From contig BCKQ01000001.1 in assembly GCA_001600695.1 (NCBI GenBank), forward strand, positions 313,916-377,915: a stretch of DNA of 64,000 nt, written 5' to 3'. Under the pieces are notes generated by a model. It was not told the DNA's origin. It did no database searches and saw nothing but the letters and a program-made list of their open reading frames with translations. Origin of the DNA: Ascoidea asiatica (lineage: Eukaryota > Ascomycota > Saccharomycetes > Ascoideales > Ascoideaceae). A program made the translations under genes and the position numbers. Position 1 is the stretch's first letter, and each line of letters starts with the position of its first letter. Below are positions 30,207 through 41,872 of this stretch, in pieces.

Positions 30207-32432
30207 TTCTAAAATTTCGATTAATTTTTTATTTTAATATTTAATTTCTGCTCTATTTTATCTGCTGTTTCTATTTTTTTTTATTCTTAATTTCTCTTTA
30301 ATAATTATTTAATTATATCATCATATCTTTTTATCATTTATCATCTTATCATTTATATTATAAGTTAGAATAGATTCTATTATCACTTTTAATGCTAATT
30401 AATAATCTAATTTATATAATATCTGTACAACCTTTTCAATTCTTTTCCAATAATAAAACCAAATACATGTATTTTCAAGTTTTTTTAGTTCAATAATATC
30501 TGTAATAAAGTAAAAGTAAAATCATTTATTTTAATAAACAATTTATAAAGATCAAATTTATTACATAATCCTAACAATTATATTAGTAATCAATTAAAAC
30601 ATCAACACATATTACCTGGCCATTTGAATTTAAGGCTGATTGTGCAAATTAGTTACTAATGGGCTCAATAATTACTGTTTTAAAAGATGTGTGGCTGGTG
30701 TATGGCTTTTCAACCTAATGGTCTTTTATTTGCAGTCAAAGGAAAATGAATTATTTCTGTGAAGGTTGGTAAATTATTCACTTTGCAATATTTTCCCTTA
30801 AAGATTTATTAATTTTTGTCTTTTGTTTACTCTCAATTTAGGAAATAGTAAAGATTATCAATAATAAACTGATAAATTTTTAAGGTAATCTGAAAATAAT
30901 TGCAATTCCATCCAGTCACATGAGCTGACTAGTTTATTATTTCAAAACAGGAAATGAGAATGGAGCTCAGTTCGAATTTTTCACCTCAGATAATAGACAT
31001 GTTAATTAAGAAAGCTTTGGTAATTACAGCGGTAGAAATTTGTTTTTTCAATTCTAAATAATGCTACAATATCTAATATTAATTGCACGCTGGTAGACAG
31101 TAAAAGAGCTAAGTTATGCAAGGAAAATGTTCGTAGTGTACCTACTTTATTAAAATTGGATAAAATGTATATTTTAAAGAAAACTATTACTGTACACTTA
31201 TTAGCTGTTAAAATAATATAAAGTGTCATTGAATGATTACTGTATAAGAAATAACAGTACCGTACACGAAAAAGATGACAAAATTACTACTAATGTTGTA
31301 TAAAAAAAATCTAAATCAAAATTCAAAGGAAAAGTAATGTTACTTTCATTACTTTATTTTGAAATTAATCATATAAATCAATTCTTATTTTGGTGAAAGT
31401 AATATAATTTAAGAATTCCATTCTGTTATTTTATCTTTGTTTTCAATTCATTTCAACTTCTTTTTTGATTTATCAACATTCAATTTGTTGTATTTAAAGA
31501 TAATATATTCAAATACTTCGTTTTCTCTTAAATCCTAAAAATTAGAATTTAGGATAATACTCATAAGTAAAAAAAACTTAAGTAATTAAAACTCAGGGTC
31601 AATGTAAGATAAAAATAACTGGAGATTAAACGTAACGTTACATTTATGAAGTTTAAACCCGGAGGGAGTTCCACGTGATTGTACTTTCTTAATCTGAACA
31701 TGATAGATTAAAATCGTGTTGTTGCTGTTCTAAGAGTAGCCAGGGTAACATTAACCGGATTGCAGAAAGTCCCAGTGACTCACTTTTGTCGAAATGTAAA
31801 TACAGTAACGTTACTGTATTCAAGGAGAGAATTCTCAGCATTACCATAGATATTAGACAGGGTAATGGGAATCAGTTCATTCTTTTACTCGACCCAGACA
31901 CTAATATTATAATATTATTGAGAGTCTTTGTTAGTTCGAAATTTTGGAGAGATCCGGATGGTTTTAGTTACAGGAAAAAGTATCATCAGAAAATATTTTT
32001 AGTGCCAGTAGTTAAATTGGCTTAATTCGGGAGACGTTGTTCGATTGTACCTGAATGTGCTCTTAAATTTTGAGTGCTAAATGAAAGAATCAACAGATTA
32101 TTTTTTTATTTTTATCTAGAGATAATTACCATCGGCAATAGTTACTAAAATAATATGGCTTTCAAGAAAGTAATTGAAATTCTTTCACAAATGAATTTAA
32201 ATTTTATAATTATTCTATTAAACAAAAAATGCTAATTTGATTTGACCCTAATCCCAATTGAAATTACTGCAGGTTTTCTTAGATTTTCATTCGAAAAAAA
32301 AAGTATTGAGTTGCAGAATACATAACAATACAATATTGCACATGTTCAAGCAGAAACATATATATTTGCAAAATAAAAGGTTTTGCGTTGAAATTGCAAA
32401 CATTCTGCGGTTAATTTGAGGTAGACGAATAA
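30207..32432. other. 2.2-kb intergenic region between permease and retrotransposon
   Basis: The first 300 bp are T-rich 3' UTR-like sequence. The rest has no convincing gene. A GC-richer island (about 31620-32030) contains CACGTG (31672-31677), two TAACGTTA motifs and a 22-bp palindrome. A 79-codon frame at 31786-32025 spans the palindrome and shows no known motif. Confidence 0.55.
31799..31820. repeat. 22-bp perfect palindrome with TAACGTTA core
   Basis: Perfectly symmetric around 31809/31810; the central 16 bases are ACAGTAACGTTACTGT. It lies in the GC-richer island of the permease-retrotransposon interval. Could be a dimeric protein-binding site. Confidence 0.75.
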
Positions 32433-33426
32433 TGTTAAAATTGTTATCATTTATTTCACTTTTTCTTTTTATGCTTTTACAGGCAATTATTATTTTTTTA
32501 TTTTTATTTCTTTTAAGTTTAGTTCAAATATGTTTCAACTATGACACGTGACTTATTTGTTTTATATTGAATGTTGGTTGTTCAATGTATGNNNNNNNNN
32601 NNNNNNNNNNNNNNNNNNNNNNNNNNNNNNNNNNNNNNNNNNNNNNNNNNNNNNNNNNNNNNNNNNNNNNNNNNNNNNNNNNNNNNNNNNNNNNNNNNNN
32701 NNNNNNNNNNNNNNNNNNNNNNNNNNNNNNNNNNNNNNNNNNNNNNNNNNNNNNNNNNNNNNNNNNNNNNNNNNNNNNNNNNNNNNNNNNNNNNNNNNNN
32801 NNNNNNNNNNNNNNNNNNNNNNNNNNNNNNNNNNNNNNNNNNNNNNNNNNNNNNNNNNNNNNNNNNNNNNNNNNNNNNNNNNNNNNNNNNNNNNNNNNNN
32901 NNNNNNNNNNNNNNNNNNNNNNNNNNNNNNNNNNNNNNNNNNNNNNNNNNNNNNNNNNNNNNNNNNNNNNNNNNNNNNNNNNNNNNNNNNNNNNNNNNNN
33001 NNNNNNNNNNNNNNNNNNNNNNNNNNNNNNNNNNNNNNNNNNNNNNNNNNNNNNNNNNNNNNNNNNNNNNNNNNNNNNNNNNNNNNNNNNNNNNNNNNNN
33101 NNNNNNNNNNNNNNNNNNNNNNNNNNNNNNNNNNNNNNNNNNNNNNNNNNNNNNNNNNNNNNNNNNNNNNNNNNNNNNNNNNNNNNNNNNNNNNNNNNNN
33201 NNNNNNNNNNNNNNNNNNNNNNNNNNNNNNNNNNNNNNNNNNNNNNNNNNNTATAATTTTATATATTTTTGAAATTATCGAGTTTTATATTTACTATTTT
33301 AGATATATTAATACATAATATTTATTATTAGTCCAATTATAATATTGACCTCATTGTTCATTATCTTTGATAATTTTTAAACTAAAACAACTTAATTTAA
33401 TCCATTATGTCTCAAACATCCCAACA
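32433..33426 (+). repeat. 5' LTR (internal part unsequenced)
   Basis: Begins TGTTA and ends CCCAACA. The first 159 and last 175 bases align without length change to the 3' LTR; positions 32592-33251 are Ns. Contains CACGTGAC (32545-32552). The last 20 bases encode the first codons of gag. Confidence 0.9.
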
Positions 33427-33436
33427 TGGTAGTACC
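33427..33436 (+). other. Primer-binding site (initiator Met tRNA type)
   Basis: TGGTAGTACC directly follows the 5' LTR end. It matches 8 of 10 bases of the Ty1 site TGGTAGCGCC, complementary to the 3' end of initiator Met tRNA. It lies within the gag coding sequence. Confidence 0.8.
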
Positions 33437-34277
33437 GTAGGTGCCACTCAAGCTTCAGATGTTTTCAATACTATCAATAATCTAGGTGTGTGTGCTTCTG
33501 ATGCAGGTGGTAAAAAGGATACTGTTAAAGGTTTTATTTTAAAGATTAATTTTGAAAAATTAATCGGTGTTTTAAATACTCAAGCTGGTTATGCCGCTTG
33601 GTTAAGTAATTTTACAAATATAATTACTATGTTAGATTTAGGTGCTGTTCTCGATCCAGCTGTCCCTGAAGAAAATATTTCTGCTTATAATAATACTTAT
33701 GTTAATCATATTTTAAACCTAGCTGTTGGTGATAAGTATAAAATCTTTTTAAAGATTCGAAATACTGCCCGTGAAAATTTGAAATCACTAGATTAAATTA
33801 TTGGAACTGTTAGACATCAAACACAGTTACATTCAATATTATCAAAAATTGAATGGGGTGGTGAAACCTCTGTTGAAGACCTATTAAGAGAAGTTCATGG
33901 TATTGTTCAAGAATATGAGAGAGGTTATGGTAGAATGCATGAATCCTTGGTTGTTAACTATATTTTAAATTGTTCGAGAGGTCCTTTGAAACAAGTTGCA
34001 ACAACGTTTAATACTTTAGATAAAGTTCCAACCTTAGGTGAATTAATCAATACTTTTGAGAACATTGCTGCAGTTAGTGGTAAATCCAGTAAGCATTCTA
34101 TTTCTTCCATTCAGTTTGGAACTGATAAGAAGAAAGTCAAAGGTGGTAATAAGAAGCCTAAAAAGAATATTACCTGTTTTTATTGCAAAAAGAAAGGTCA
34201 TGTTAAAAAGGACTGTTTTAAACTAAAGAAAGACAAGTCTGTTGGTGATCAAAGCGATGATGATTCTGGTATGGTAA

Positions 34278-37200
34278 ATGCATTATTGGATAATACGAGA
34301 CCTAGCCAAATTGAACACTCTGACTATTAGTTTAGTTAATGTTAATAACACTCATTTTTCTGACAAAGTTATGTTAGATTCTGGTGCAAATGTTTGTGTT
34401 ACGGACGACTTGGAAGTTATTCATAACTATGAAGTCTTTAAAGATTCCAACCTTAGATGTGAAGGTGTTGGAGGTAACCAGTTTAATGTTCAAGGTAAAG
34501 GTAAATTGATTCTAAGATTAAGAAATCAATTGAAAGAACTTGATGTTATATATGTTCCTGATATTAGAAAAACTATTTTATCAGTTGGTGTTATGAAAGA
34601 AACTAATATTCATTCAAATTTCAATTCTCAAATAATTGAATATAAAAGTAATAAAATTAAATTTCTTTTTATTGATAAAATTCCATACTTTGATAAAAAG
34701 TATTTAGTCAAGAACTATAAAAGTATTAATACAATAAAAGCTAAAGGTGCTACATTACATGAAAGATTCGGACATATGTCCACGGAAAAATTAAATCAAG
34801 CTATAAAATGTAGTGCTATAACAATTGAAAATGATATTGAAATAGGTGATTCTGCTAATTGTGATAGCTGTAAAAGAGGAAAATTATCTAAAGTTGCTTA
34901 TAGATCAAGATCTCAGTATATTCAAAAATTAAAACCATTTGAAATTGTTGAAATGGATTTGATTGGTCCTATTAAGTTTGAACCAAAATTTATAATGGTA
35001 CTTAGGGATAAATATACTAGTTTTACAACTACTTATTTTCTTAAATCAAAAACTGAAGTATTGAATAAAATAATTGAATTCAAAGAGTTTGTTGAAAGAC
35101 AATTTGATTCAAAAATTAAACAGTTATTTTCTGATAATGGTACTGAATTCAAAAACAATGGTGTTTTACAATTCTGTAAGAAATTTGGTATTAAACCTAT
35201 GTACACTTCTACTTACTCAAGTCGTGAAAATGGTAGTGTTGAGAGAACCAATATATCTTTATTAAATATTGCTAGAACCTTAATGGTAGATGCTTCATTA
35301 CCTAATAATTTGTTTTTATTCTGTTTAGAAATTGCAACAAGAATGGTTAATAATATGTATAAGCCATTAATAAAAGATACACCATATCTTTATGTTACTA
35401 AGAAAGTACTTGATCGTACTAAGGTTATTCCTTTAGGTTCTAAANTTTATGTTAAATTACTTNCTGTTGAGTCAAAAGTTGCAGAAAAAGCAATTGTTGG
35501 AGTTTATTTATTGACTTCAAAGAATTCATACGGTCATACTGTTTATATTCATTCAATGGATAAAATCATTGATACAAGACATATCTATCCCACAAATGAG
35601 AGATATTATAGTGAGAGAAATTATAATACCGATATGATTTATGATATTATTTTAAATAATGATGAAACTTATGAATATCAAGAAGATTCAGAAGTAATAA
35701 TTGAGAATGAAAATACAATTATTAAAGATAAAAACATTGTATCCTCGGATGTCAACGATGATAATACAGCTGTAGAAAGAAGTGAATCTACTACAGATGG
35801 TGCAGTTACTGAGATGGTTAAAGAACCTAATAAAACTCTAGATAGTGATATTGTTGAAATACCCTCGGATAATCTTGATGAAAATCAAAATTCTTTGCAA
35901 AGATTAATCACAGAAGATGAGGAGGGTCCTTCCTTAGATGATCAAAATTATACAGACAAGGACATAGAGATAAAGGCTAGAATGAACCTTAAAAGGATAT
36001 TAAATTATATTGGAGATGAAAATATTCATTCGGAAAAGAAAGCAAGAGTTTTCTTTTTAGAAGCAAGTCCTAGGCTTATTAATTACTTTGTGATCAATGG
36101 AATAAATGTTGATGATAATAAAGTAACTAAAAATATCAATGATGCTTTTAAATTAGGATTTGAAGATGCAATTAATAAAGAAATTGAAAATCACAAATCT
36201 AATTGTACATTTAATATTCTAAAACCTGTATATATTACTACAACAATTAAAAAGAATGCAATTCCATTTTTATGGGTATTCACTTATAAACAATCTGCTG
36301 ATAATAAATTAACTAGAAAGGCAAAATTAGTTGTTTCTGGTGATAAAGAAACTGATAGTGATACATATGGTAGTACTGAATTGGAAGATCAGGTTTTCAA
36401 ATTAATGATTTGTTTTGGGGTTAAAAATAATCTCAAGTTTTCATCTATTGACTTTTCTGCTGCATTTTCGGATTCTCCTTTAGGTTATAATCTATATGGT
36501 ATATTGGAGTTAAATGATGGTATCAATTATGTATCAATTAACAAAGCAGTTTATGGATTAAGAAGCTCAAATTATTCATGGTATTCTATTTTAGATAAGT
36601 TGTTAATTGAATTAGGTTTCAAGAAAACTATCTATACTGATAATTTTTATTTCTTTAAGAAAGGAAAGATAGTTGAATGCATTATTTTGGTTTATGTTGA
36701 TGATCTTACTGTTCTTCATTTGAATAAAGCTGTTTTTGATAGATTAAAGAAAAACATTTGTCAAAAATTTAAGATCCCTTATCAATTTCAACCTGAAATA
36801 GTCAAACATGTTGGTTATGAGATTTATCAGAATGTGGATGAAGGATCTATTTGGTTAAATCAAAGCCATTTGATTGAGAAATACTATGAATCAGTGAAAA
36901 ATAAAACACAAACATTTACGGATTGTCATCCATCTAAACTTAAGCTAATNGAAAAGTTTAATCCTGATATGTTTCCAATGAAGCTAACNNCTAATGAATT
37001 AAAACAAAAAGTTAAAGATTTTANAAAGATTGTTGGTCAATTAATCTANTTAGCTGGTCATTCCNGACCTGATATTTTATTTCATGTTCAATGTTTAGCA
37101 AGGTTTGTTTATTTTCCTCATAAAATTTTATTTGGGTTCTGTTATCAATTATTACACTATTTATATGATACAAGATATTTATCGTTACAATTTAAAAATA

Positions 37201-37700
37201 ATAAAAGTTCAATTAAATATAAATTGAATTTATATTCTGATGCATCTTTTGGAAATCCTTATTTACAGTTTAGATCTATGCTAGGTTATTATATTTATTT
37301 AGAGGATACATTAATATTTTGGAAAATTAAAGCTTCACCAATGGTATGTGAAAGTACTTCAGAAGCTGAAATTTGTGCAATTGATCATGGTGCAAATGAT
37401 TGTTTGTTTATTCAAGGTATTCTTCAAATTAAAGTTGGTGATTTTTACAAATTACCTGTTGTTACATGTCATTCTGATAATCAAGGTACAATTATAATTG
37501 TCAAAAATCCTTTTATGTCAGGATGAACAAAACACCTCAACGTTAAGGAAGCTCATATAAAAGAGCATTTTAAAAATAAAAAAGTCTGGTTAAATTGGAT
37601 TTCTACTGAAAACTAAATGGCGGACATTTTGACAAAAGTTCTACAAAATATTATTTTTGAAAAACATAAAAATAAATTTTTAACATATAAAACATTTTAA
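34278..37700 (+). pseudogene. Retrotransposon Pol polyprotein (PR-IN-RT-RH), +1 frame, two late stops
   Basis: Overlaps the gag end by 53 bp in the +1 frame. Domains in order: aspartic protease (LDSGAN near residue 33); integrase with an HHCC zinc finger (HERFGH...CDSC near 160-200) and the DDE core (MDLIGPI, FSDNGTEF, and a Glu in ENGSVERT); a long acidic spacer; reverse transcriptase (WVFTYKQS, FSAAFSDSPL, catalytic YVDDL); RNase H (LYSDASFG, STSEAE, CHSDNQ). The frame is closed by TGA at 37524-37526 and again by TAA at 37614-37616; beyond each the same frame still reads as the conserved RNase H tail, reaching a natural stop at 37698-37700. Ns affect several codons. Confidence 0.9.
34301..34307 (+). 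other. Candidate +1 frameshift heptamer in gag-pol overlap
   Basis: In the 53-bp overlap the gag frame reads CCT AGC C, similar in form to the Ty1 slip site CTT AGG C. A +1 move here joins gag to pol. Only the overlap limits (34278-34330) are certain; the exact slip codon is inferred. Confidence 0.35.
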
Positions 37701-37729
37701 TTATAATAAAAATATTTTGATTTTATTAT

Positions 37730-37737
37730 GAGGAGGG
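37730..37737 (+). other. Polypurine tract
   Basis: GAGGAGGG immediately before the TGTTA start of the 3' LTR; the expected plus-strand priming site. Confidence 0.8.
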
Positions 37738-38657
37738 TGTTACAACTGTTTTCATTTATTTTATTTTTTCTTTTTATGCTTTTACAGGCAAATATTATTT
37801 CTTTATTTTTATTTCTTTTAAGTTTAGTTCAAATATGTTTCAACTATGACACGTGACTTATTTGTTTTATATTGAATGTTGGTTGTTCAATGTATGTGTT
37901 GTCAGTTGTTGTCAGTTGTTGTCACTCGTTGTCAAAAATATTTGAGTTAACCTTTTTCTTATTTTATTTTCTTTTCCTTCAGTCACTAATATTACTAAAA
38001 TTACTTAAATTANAAGTGGATCCTCCACCTTCTTATTTTCAAGAAACAAATGCTGAATTTGCCTTAAGTCCCTCACTGGTTGGTCGCCAATCGGAAGAAT
38101 CAATTGTGAAAAAGCATTAATTTAAAAACGTTGGGTAAAAAGTAAACATAGTTTACCAGCTCAAATGAAAAAGAAATTGAATAATTGCCTTTTACAATGT
38201 TATGNGGAACCATATTTGTATNAANACTATGACTTAACAAACGTCNAATTGATTACCACACTATTAAGGAATAATTCGATTGCTTTATTCTTTAAAAATT
38301 GGGTTTTGGCTGTTAGAGAGTTATAATGTTAATTATAGCTCTGNANANGTACGCCGTTGCTANAGAGGTACTAAAAATAAAAAGCAAAAATTAAGAGTAA
38401 TTGACATTTCAAGTTATGAAATAGATTAATTGTCCTATGTAAACAAAACTATATAAATATGTCTGTTTTTGTCTATAATTATTATAATTTTATATATTTT
38501 TGAAATTATCGAGTTTTATATTTACTATTTTAGATATATTAATACATAATATTTATTATTAGTCCAATTATAATATTAATCTCATTGTTCATTATCTTTA
38601 ATAATTTTTAAACTAAAACAACTTAATTTATTTCATTATGTCTCAAGAATCCCAATA
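37738..38657 (+). repeat. 3' LTR, 920 bp
   Basis: Begins TGTTACAACTG and ends CCCAATA (terminal C of CA changed to T). It includes CACGTGAC (37850-37857), a decayed copy of the gag start (ATG at 38638), and a coding-like internal tract (38013-38326). About 920 bp is long for this group; Ty1 LTRs are 334 bp. Confidence 0.9.
38013..38326 (+). pseudogene. Coding-like fragment inside the 3' LTR
   Basis: One frame to the TAA at 38118-38120 reads DPPPSYFQETNAEFALSPSL and onward; a second frame, 38126-38326, is open for 66 codons (starting KRWVKSKHSLPAQ, ending FFKNWVLAVREL). The balanced amino-acid mix (Trp, Pro, Gly, Cys, His) differs from random AT-rich DNA. Together they look like one decayed coding stretch with a frame shift near 38118-38126. 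I cannot match it to a family. It contains several N bases. Confidence 0.35.
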
Positions 38658-39608
38658 TTACTCGTATAAAGACTAAAGTAGAATTATTACTAATAAGAAA
38701 AAAAACACTCCATTGATTTGGAAAAAAAAAATATATCAGTTCATTTTAAATTTCAAAATAGGCCTTAGTTTAAATTAGATCTAATAAAACACTTCTTGAT
38801 CATGCCTGATTACTTTAAAATCTATTGAGATTTGTGCTTATATTTTTAATTGAATAATTAGAATTGCTCTCTGATCCTGGATTTAGTCCCATTTATTGTT
38901 TTTAATTATTTATTTATTCTTTGTTTTTTTCACTATTTTTCATTATTTTTCATTATTTTTCTCTATTTTGTACTGTTTTGATCTGGTTTAGTTCAGTTTC
39001 CTCATTGGGCCTTTTTAGCTTTTGTTTGCCGGTTAATGTGTCCCGTCGCAGTGGTAACGGTGGTTGCAGCCTTGCATATATAGCAGCGCAGTGCTTTGCA
39101 TGCAGCACCGCAGTGATTGCGCAAATTGTCTGCTACCGAGAAAGTAACGCCATTCCTCCTTTTTCTTTCTTTTCTTCCCAACTGTTCTTATTAATCCTAT
39201 TATTCCTGTACCGTACCGTACTATTCCCAGTAACGTTAGAAAAAGGAAATCTTACTTAAACCGATACAATTTGGGTAGATTACGTAAGCGGACTGTTAAT
39301 TGTATACACAACTCCTGTGAATTTTTAGATTAATCTTTTAACGGTAAGCATTTGATTTAACGTTATAAATTTTTTAAAATAATTTCAAAAGGTATCCAAA
39401 ATTATCCAAAACATGCAATTTCGAAACCTGTTTTGGCAAATTCTTTTTGCTTTTACTATCTTAGAGAATTGATATCATATTCAATTATTTCAATCTTATG
39501 GGTTATATGCTTTATATCTTAAATGTATATTAAAAATATAAAGAATTAGAATAGATTTAAAATATTCAAAAGATAGAAAAGATTTAAAAGTTCTAAAGAA
39601 AACTAATG
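38658..39608. other. Intergenic with GC-richer island, probable promoter of the large Medusa-like gene
   Basis: After the retrotransposon comes AT-rich DNA, then a GC-richer island at about 38990-39290 with GCAG/GCAC repeats (CAGCGCAGTGC, CAGCACCGCAGTG), duplicated CCGTA, and TAACGTTA at 39231-39238; another copy is at 39358-39365. The rightward ATG-free tract starts after it, so this is the best candidate for the promoter. An open frame at 38921-39259 has no recognisable protein features. Confidence 0.45.
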
Positions 39609-40780
39609 AAAGTTAAAGAAATTTAAAGTAACGTTGTACATATAACAAAATCATATAAAGTATATCAAAAACACAAAGAAGATATATATCCAAATAAAGG
39701 AGAATACTTAATTCAATATACCCTATATTCATTTATTTGCTTTTTAAAGTTGCTTTAACTTACTCCAATTCTTATTTCTTACTTTTTTTTAAAAAAATTA
39801 CTCAAAATTACTTAAAATTTGTTAAAAATTTATAAAAAATCTATAAAGAAAAAAATCTATTTTCAAAATTTTTCTTTTTTTTTCACATTCTAATAAAACT
39901 CCTTCTTTCATATATATAATTTTCCCCTTAAATCAACTGTATAATAACAATTCAAATTATATTCACATTCAACTGTTCAAGTATAACAAAGAGGTTTATC
40001 AAATCATTTAAATATAAAATTGTAATCTCAAATTCAGAAAATTACCCAACTTTCACCCATAACTATCATCATCATTATTATTATCATTATTTTCATCAAT
40101 ATTAATCACCATAACCATAACTATAACCATATTAATATCAATATCAATATAAAAACAGGAGCAAAAATCATTCTAATAAATCCAAGTTCTTCTATACTCA
40201 AAATATTAAAACATATAAAATATCAAAGTTATTGTCCATTTATCCTTTATTCAATCTATCAAATATTAATATAAAGATTTTCAATCAACTATAGGTCCCG
40301 ATAGATAATAAAACTTCTTTTATACTCCCAGTCCAATACATTTAAATAAAATTTTTAATCTATTTCAAACCCATTTCAAATCTAATTCATTTCATAAATA
40401 TCATCCAATTTGAAAAACAGGGTTATTTTTACTCCACTTTCAACTTTTTCAATAACATTATTGAAAATTAAAAAAATATAAAGCGAATTAATTAAATATC
40501 TCTTTAGAATAATATAATTTCCTAAAGTTTCTCTTATTACTTGATTATAACAATTTATCAACAAAAAAAAAGAATATAAATATAACATAGATATAATATA
40601 AATACTGCGATAAATAAAGATAAAAATTACTAAAATATCAAAATATTGAAATAATCGAGAAAATTCCTTACAAATTTTCATATCTAGTAACCTGATTTTC
40701 AAAATACTTCATTTATTCAATTTCCTTAGACTGAATCCTTCCTATACTTAGTTTCTGATTATAAAGTTCCTACTCTCATA

Positions 40781-40880
40781 CATTATACATTATACAATAT
40801 ACATTACTCATTATAAATTAATCATTATACATTATACAATATACATTACTCATTATAAATTAATCATTATACATTATACA
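40781..40880 (+). repeat. 42-bp tandem repeat, about 2.4 copies
   Basis: The unit starts CATTATACATTATACAATAT; copies begin at 40781, 40823 and 40865 (partial). It lies inside the presumed leader. Confidence 0.85.
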
Positions 40881-41854
40881 TCCCATAATAAACAACATAT
40901 TATATTCAGATACTATATTCAGATACTATATACTATATACAATAGAATTTATAAACAAAGCAAAGCAATACATTATCAAAGTACTGTACCGGTAACGTTA
41001 TATATAACGCATAAAAGAACCAAATATTTTCCTTCATTTTCCTCTTCTTTCGATACTCAAACTTTGTGCCTGTCCAGTATTCCCAAAAGAGTTTTAATAA
41101 AGCACACACAACTTCAAATTAAATTCCCTTCAAGAATTTATCAATTATTTATTTTCTCTTCAGTTTTATTTTTCATCCCTTGCAGTTTCTATTCAAATTT
41201 ATTATATTCATATACCACAGTACCATTATTCTTATTTCTTTCCAATTCTGCATCTTCCACTGATACAGATACAGATACAGATATTGATAGTAATACCAAT
41301 AATTAATACGAAATTTCTTTTCAAGTAATACTATCTATTTATTCTATTCACTTTATAAAACTTGTTTTGAAACCTTAATCTCTGTTAACTTTTCTTCAAA
41401 TTTTTCATTATAATTTCAATAATTTTCATTACATTTTCATTACATTTTCTTAAATATTTCATTGATTTTTCATTAAACTTTCATCTGTTTTTCCAGTTTC
41501 TCCTACAAGAAAATTTTTTTTTAGATATATAAATATTTTTCAAGAAATTACTTCCAAAGGTTATATAAATACTCAATATTCATCTATATTCAAGTATTCA
41601 TAATTATCAATACTCTAGTTTTGATAAAATTTATAATCAAACAATTTTTCATTTAATTTTAGTTTTTAAAGAGGTTTTATAAAAATCAAATTAATAAGTC
41701 ATTTAATCCATTAATTAACCGACCAATAAATCAACCAGTTAATAAATAAAGAGCTTAATTATTTATCTATCCATTCATCAATTTTATTATTACTATTCTG
41801 TTTCTTTATAAATATATTTTTTTTCTAAATATCTATATCTTTTGGCGCTAATTA

Positions 41855-41872
41855 ATGTTTTCATCAAAATAA
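41855..41872 (+). CDS. Five-codon upstream ORF in the leader
   Basis: ATG TTT TCA TCA AAA TAA: the only ATG in over 2 kb upstream of the main start, ending 86 bp before it. Likely regulatory if the leader is transcribed. Confidence 0.4.
   Translation: MFSSK

Larger units (their letters stand above)
33407..34330 (+). pseudogene. Retrotransposon Gag (nucleocapsid), interrupted by one stop
   Basis: One continuous frame from ATG 33407 to TAG 34328-34330, broken only by TAA at 33794-33796; the reading continues in the same frame after it. The N-terminal part is a copia-type Gag domain. Near the end is a zinc knuckle of CX2CX4HX4C form (CFYCKKKGHVKKDC), which binds the RNA genome, with flanking Lys-rich sequence. 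The ATG lies inside the LTR, as in Ty1. The internal stop would prevent full-length Gag, so this copy is not autonomous as sequenced. Confidence 0.88.
32433..38657 (+). mobile_element. Ty1/copia-type LTR retrotransposon, degenerate
   Basis: Complete in layout: 5' LTR, primer site, gag, pol in the +1 frame (protease, integrase, reverse transcriptase, RNase H), polypurine tract, 3' LTR. The integrase-before-RT order defines the copia group. Three in-frame stops break gag and the pol end, and the LTR parts that can be compared differ at roughly 5% by eye, so this copy is old or inactive. Scattered single Ns and a 660-base N run occur only in this element, as expected for a repeat that was hard to assemble. 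No matching 5-bp target duplication is seen (AATAA before, TTACT after). Confidence 0.93.

Noticed and set aside
32548-33318. Long open frames at the 5' LTR
   Set aside because: They exist only because the run of Ns contains no stop codons.
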